From Dehalococcoidia bacterium (lineage in GTDB: Bacteria; Chloroflexota; Dehalococcoidia; SZUA-161; SpSt-899), in NCBI GenBank assembly GCA_028711995.1, contig JAQTRE010000014.1:1-42234 (forward strand): a stretch of 42,234 nucleotides of DNA. The letters run 5' to 3'. This document shows, piece after piece, positions 40,339 through 42,234 of the stretch; position 1 is the stretch's first letter; each line of letters begins with the position of its first letter. Below the pieces are notes generated by a model, which was not told where the DNA came from, ran no database searches, and was given only the letters and a program-made list of their open reading frames with translations. The position numbers were made by a program, and so were the translations under genes.

Positions 40339-40980
40339 TCAATCTGCCCAGGCCTCTCTGGCGATGAGCGGCACAAATCGACACCCCCCCAGGTTTTCAG
40401 TGCTGATCTGGTCCTTCCGTTTGATGATTCTCAGCAATTTCTGTTCGTATCGGGACCCTACAGGGATTACCAGTTTGCCCCCTTCGGCCAGCTGATCGAT
40501 CAGGCCCGGTGGTGTCTTTGGGGCTCCTGCCGTAACGATGATCCCGTCATAAGGTGCGCCCTCCGGCCATCCGAGCGTTTCCTGAGCAGGATGGAGTTCG
40601 ATGTTCGTATATCCCAATCTGCCCAGAGTCCGGCTGGCCGATTCGAGGAGTCTCTGACGGCGTTCGACGCTGACAACCCAACCGGCCAGCTCAGCCAATA
40701 TCGCGGTCTGATATCCGCTGCCGGTTCCAACTTCCAGCACACGTTCTTCGCCTCGCAAATCCAGTGCCTCGGTCATCAAAGCCACGATGAAGGGTTGAGA
40801 AATGGTTTGTCCTTCTGCGATCGGCAAGGGCATGTTTTCATAGGCGAGGTGTTGAGTATCGGGCGGCAGAAAGAGTTCTCGGGGAACGCGCTCCATGGCG
40901 CTGATCACCTTCTCATCTTTGATTTCCAGCCGTAACTGGCGGACTAATTCGGCGCGATCAGCGTTGAAGTCCTGATTCAT
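40339..40980 (-). CDS. pcm: protein-L-isoaspartate O-methyltransferase
   Basis: The enzyme methylates isoaspartyl residues in damaged proteins using S-adenosylmethionine. The 213 residues have AMERVPRELFLPPDTQHLAYENMPLPI, the characteristic GQTISQPFIVALMTEAL substrate loop, the SAM motif VLEVGTGSGYQTAILAEL, and PYDGIIVTAGAPKTPPGLIDQLAEGGKLVIPVG. All are standard for Pcm. Gaps are 42 nt to the macrodomain gene and 62 nt to lgt. The ATG at 40980 has a modest AGGCG upstream. Confidence 0.96.
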   Translation of the reverse strand: MNQDFNADRAELVRQLRLEIKDEKVISAMERVPRELFLPPDTQHLAYENMPLPIAEGQTISQPFIVALMTEALDLRGEERVLEVGTGSGYQTAILAELAGWVVSVERRQRLLESASRTLGRLGYTNIELHPAQETLGWPEGAPYDGIIVTAGAPKTPPGLIDQLAEGGKLVIPVGSRYEQKLLRIIKRKDQISTENLGGCRFVPLIAREAWAD

Positions 40981-41042
40981 GTCGCCTGACCCTTGATTAT
41001 TCTGGCTCCCGATCCCCGGCCGCGTCTTTTTGAGAGAGCGGA

Positions 41043-41870
41043 CTAAGAGACGTCGTCAGTTTCCGGTTCGGAAATTGACCCTGAATCGGTGAGGGGTTTC
41101 CGGTAAAGCTGAATGAGCCACCCGATTGCTACGCCGAGCACGAGGAGTGAAACGATCTGCGCCTGCTGCAGGCCAAGAAATCCCGTATCGTTGGTTCTCA
41201 GGAAGCTGATGAAGAAACGTCCCGCTGAATAGGCGGAGATATAAATAAGGAAGAGCGCTCCGGCGGGTTTGACTCGTTTTCGCATGCTCCACATGAGCGC
41301 GAATACTATCAAGTCCCATAGGATCTCGTAGGCATGGGTAGGATGTACCGCTGTTTGTTGGGCGATAGAATCGGCGCCGGTATTGGGGTTGGTATAGATG
41401 ACGCCCCAGGGCAGGGAAGTTGGTTCTCCGGTGCAGCAGCCGTTCAGGATGCACCCGATTCGTCCGACTACCTGGGCCAAGATCAGGCCGAAAGCTCCGA
41501 CATCAGCCATTTGCCCTACGGAAATCTTCTTGATTCTGGCATAAGCCACCGCAGTGAATGTGCCGCCCAGGATAGCCCCGAAGATTCCCATTCCTGAACC
41601 CCCGATGATGTCGCTGGGGTTCGAGGAATAATAGCTCCAATTATCGATGACATGGATCAACCTGGCCCCGACGACCCCGCCGGGGACCGCCCAAATGGCA
41701 AGACTCAGCACTTGATCGCGGGTGATTCCTCCAGTTCCCTCCTCTTTCCTGGCCAGCATCCAGGGAACCGTGATGCCGGTAAGGACCGCCAGAGATACCA
41801 TGATCCCATACCATCTGAGCTCGATTGAGCCGATGGACAGGGCTACAGGATCGACACCGATGTGAATCAT
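41043..41870 (-). CDS. lgt: prolipoprotein diacylglyceryl transferase
   Basis: This inner-membrane enzyme moves diacylglycerol from phosphatidylglycerol to the lipobox cysteine of prolipoproteins. The 275 residues have about seven helices. The Lgt signature is VGRIGCILNGCCTGEPT, with the essential arginine, and the second conserved region HPTHAYEILWDL is present. ELRWYGIMVSLAV holds the conserved WYG near the N-terminus. The ATG at 41870 follows GGGAAGAAT. A terminator separates it from the upstream tRNA gene, so it needs its own promoter, which was not identified. Confidence 0.96.
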   Translation of the reverse strand: MIHIGVDPVALSIGSIELRWYGIMVSLAVLTGITVPWMLARKEEGTGGITRDQVLSLAIWAVPGGVVGARLIHVIDNWSYYSSNPSDIIGGSGMGIFGAILGGTFTAVAYARIKKISVGQMADVGAFGLILAQVVGRIGCILNGCCTGEPTSLPWGVIYTNPNTGADSIAQQTAVHPTHAYEILWDLIVFALMWSMRKRVKPAGALFLIYISAYSAGRFFISFLRTNDTGFLGLQQAQIVSLLVLGVAIGWLIQLYRKPLTDSGSISEPETDDVS

Positions 41871-41887
41871 ATTCTTCCCAAAGAGTC

Positions 41888-41915
41888 AAAAACCCCTTGC
41901 TGATAAGGGGTTTTT
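41888..41915 (-). terminator. rho-independent terminator downstream of tRNA-Ser
   Basis: AAAAACCCCTT and AAGGGGTTTTT form an 11-bp stem with a 6-nt loop (GCTGAT), flanked by T-runs in both directions. On the minus strand it ends the tRNA transcript. Its core resembles the carA leader terminator. Confidence 0.8.
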
Positions 41916-41970
41916 TGAGTTCAGTGATCTTTTCCCGACGGGTGGAGGAGACTTCCGGAAGGGTATATTC

Positions 41971-42062
41971 TGGCGGAGGGAGTGGGATTCGAACCCACGA
42001 CCGAAGTTTCCCCCGGTAAGCGCTTAGCAGGCGCCCGCACTAGACCACTATGCGATCCCTCC
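41971..42062 (-). tRNA. tRNA-Ser (anticodon GCU)
   Basis: The gene is 92 nt on the minus strand. The acceptor stem GGAGGGA pairs with TCCCTCC, followed by discriminator G and an encoded CCA (41973-41971). The anticodon loop CTGCTAA carries GCT between GGCGC and GCGCT, reading AGC/AGU serine codons. The long variable arm (CCGGGGG...CTTCGG region) is the class II form expected for serine. The T-arm has GGGTTCGAATCCC. Confidence 0.96.
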
Positions 42063-42073
42063 GAACATTCCCT

Positions 42074-42079
42074 ATTATA
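42074..42079 (-). promoter_or_regulatory. -10 element of the tRNA-Ser promoter
   Basis: A perfect TATAAT on the minus strand at 42079-42074 lies 12 nt before the tRNA 5' end. The -35 region is weak (TTTCAA at 17 bp). Confidence 0.55.
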
Positions 42080-42234
42080 GAGCACCACAGCGATTTTTGA
42101 AAGGTGAAGTCTCTTCCAATACAAGATGAGCCCGAAGGGCAGATCGATTTCTACCGCAAGATGAGCCTTAAAGGTTTTGAGCAGCTCGTTTATGATCGGG
42201 GCCATGCAGTTGATCATGGACGACAGACGTTTGC

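Noticed and set aside
41921-42217. A 98-codon frame as a full gene
   Set aside because: Its second half is the tRNA-Ser gene read as protein; only the first 35 codons merit a remark, given as a low-interest finding.
1-42234. CRISPR arrays, phage or IS elements
   Set aside because: No regularly spaced direct repeats with unique spacers, no transposase, integrase or phage structural motifs were seen. The G/C-rich repeats are dispersed, not arrayed.

Overview
The window reads as a stretch of a bacterial chromosome, roughly half G+C, with most genes on the minus strand. It contains no phage, plasmid, IS or CRISPR locus. The gene content suggests an anaerobe: a glycyl radical enzyme with its activase, a CooC-type ATPase, and an archaeal-type (ApgM) phosphoglycerate mutase beside tpiA and pgk. 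dnaA is not next to dnaN. Together with dense small palindromic repeats this fits a Chloroflexota/Dehalococcoidia-like organism, but that is inference from gene content; there is no taxonomic marker gene here.

Layout. 1-1.3 kb: a truncated anion permease and a TIGR00725 nucleotide-binding protein. 1.3-8.6 kb: a minus-strand cluster, in transcription order a 703-residue protein with an internally duplicated unknown domain, a metallophosphoesterase, a dehydratase-type glycyl radical enzyme, an SCP2-like protein and the radical-SAM activase. 9.0-10.4 kb: a mazEF toxin-antitoxin pair with a good promoter and a frameshifted membrane protein gene. 10.5-15.1 kb: glutamine-dependent nadE, a zinc-ribbon/TM2 protein and a short Old Yellow Enzyme. 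15.3-24.5 kb: a nitrogen block on the minus strand, amt2, amt1-glnB, glnA, then carA-carB. 24.9-29.8 kb: a plus-strand histidine kinase, a DHA2 drug exporter, a DedA/VTT protein and a UPF0104 membrane protein. 29.8-35.1 kb: miaA and a glycolytic set transcribed cooC-pgk-apgM-tpiA. 35.4-42.1 kb: dnaA, a CCA/poly(A) nucleotidyltransferase, an M20 peptidase, a macrodomain protein, pcm, lgt and tRNA-Ser(GCU).

The most interesting signals are regulatory. Upstream of amt1, amt2 and glnA lie GTTAC/GTTTC half-sites at an exact 11-bp period, covering the expected -35 region. This is the geometry of an OmpR-family (GlnR-like) nitrogen regulon. The carAB leader contains a PyrR-type hairpin whose 3' side can pair with the 5' arm of a strong terminator, which makes a complete candidate pyrimidine attenuator. 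A third 11-bp-phased array (TTTAC x3) lies upstream of dnaA.

Small repeats have shaped the region. Five copies of a G/C-rich element of about 90-165 bp sit between co-directional genes. A second hairpin family has entered the 3' end of carA and supplies its last codons. Two genes (9750-10421 and amt2) show single-base frame breaks that may be errors or real decay.
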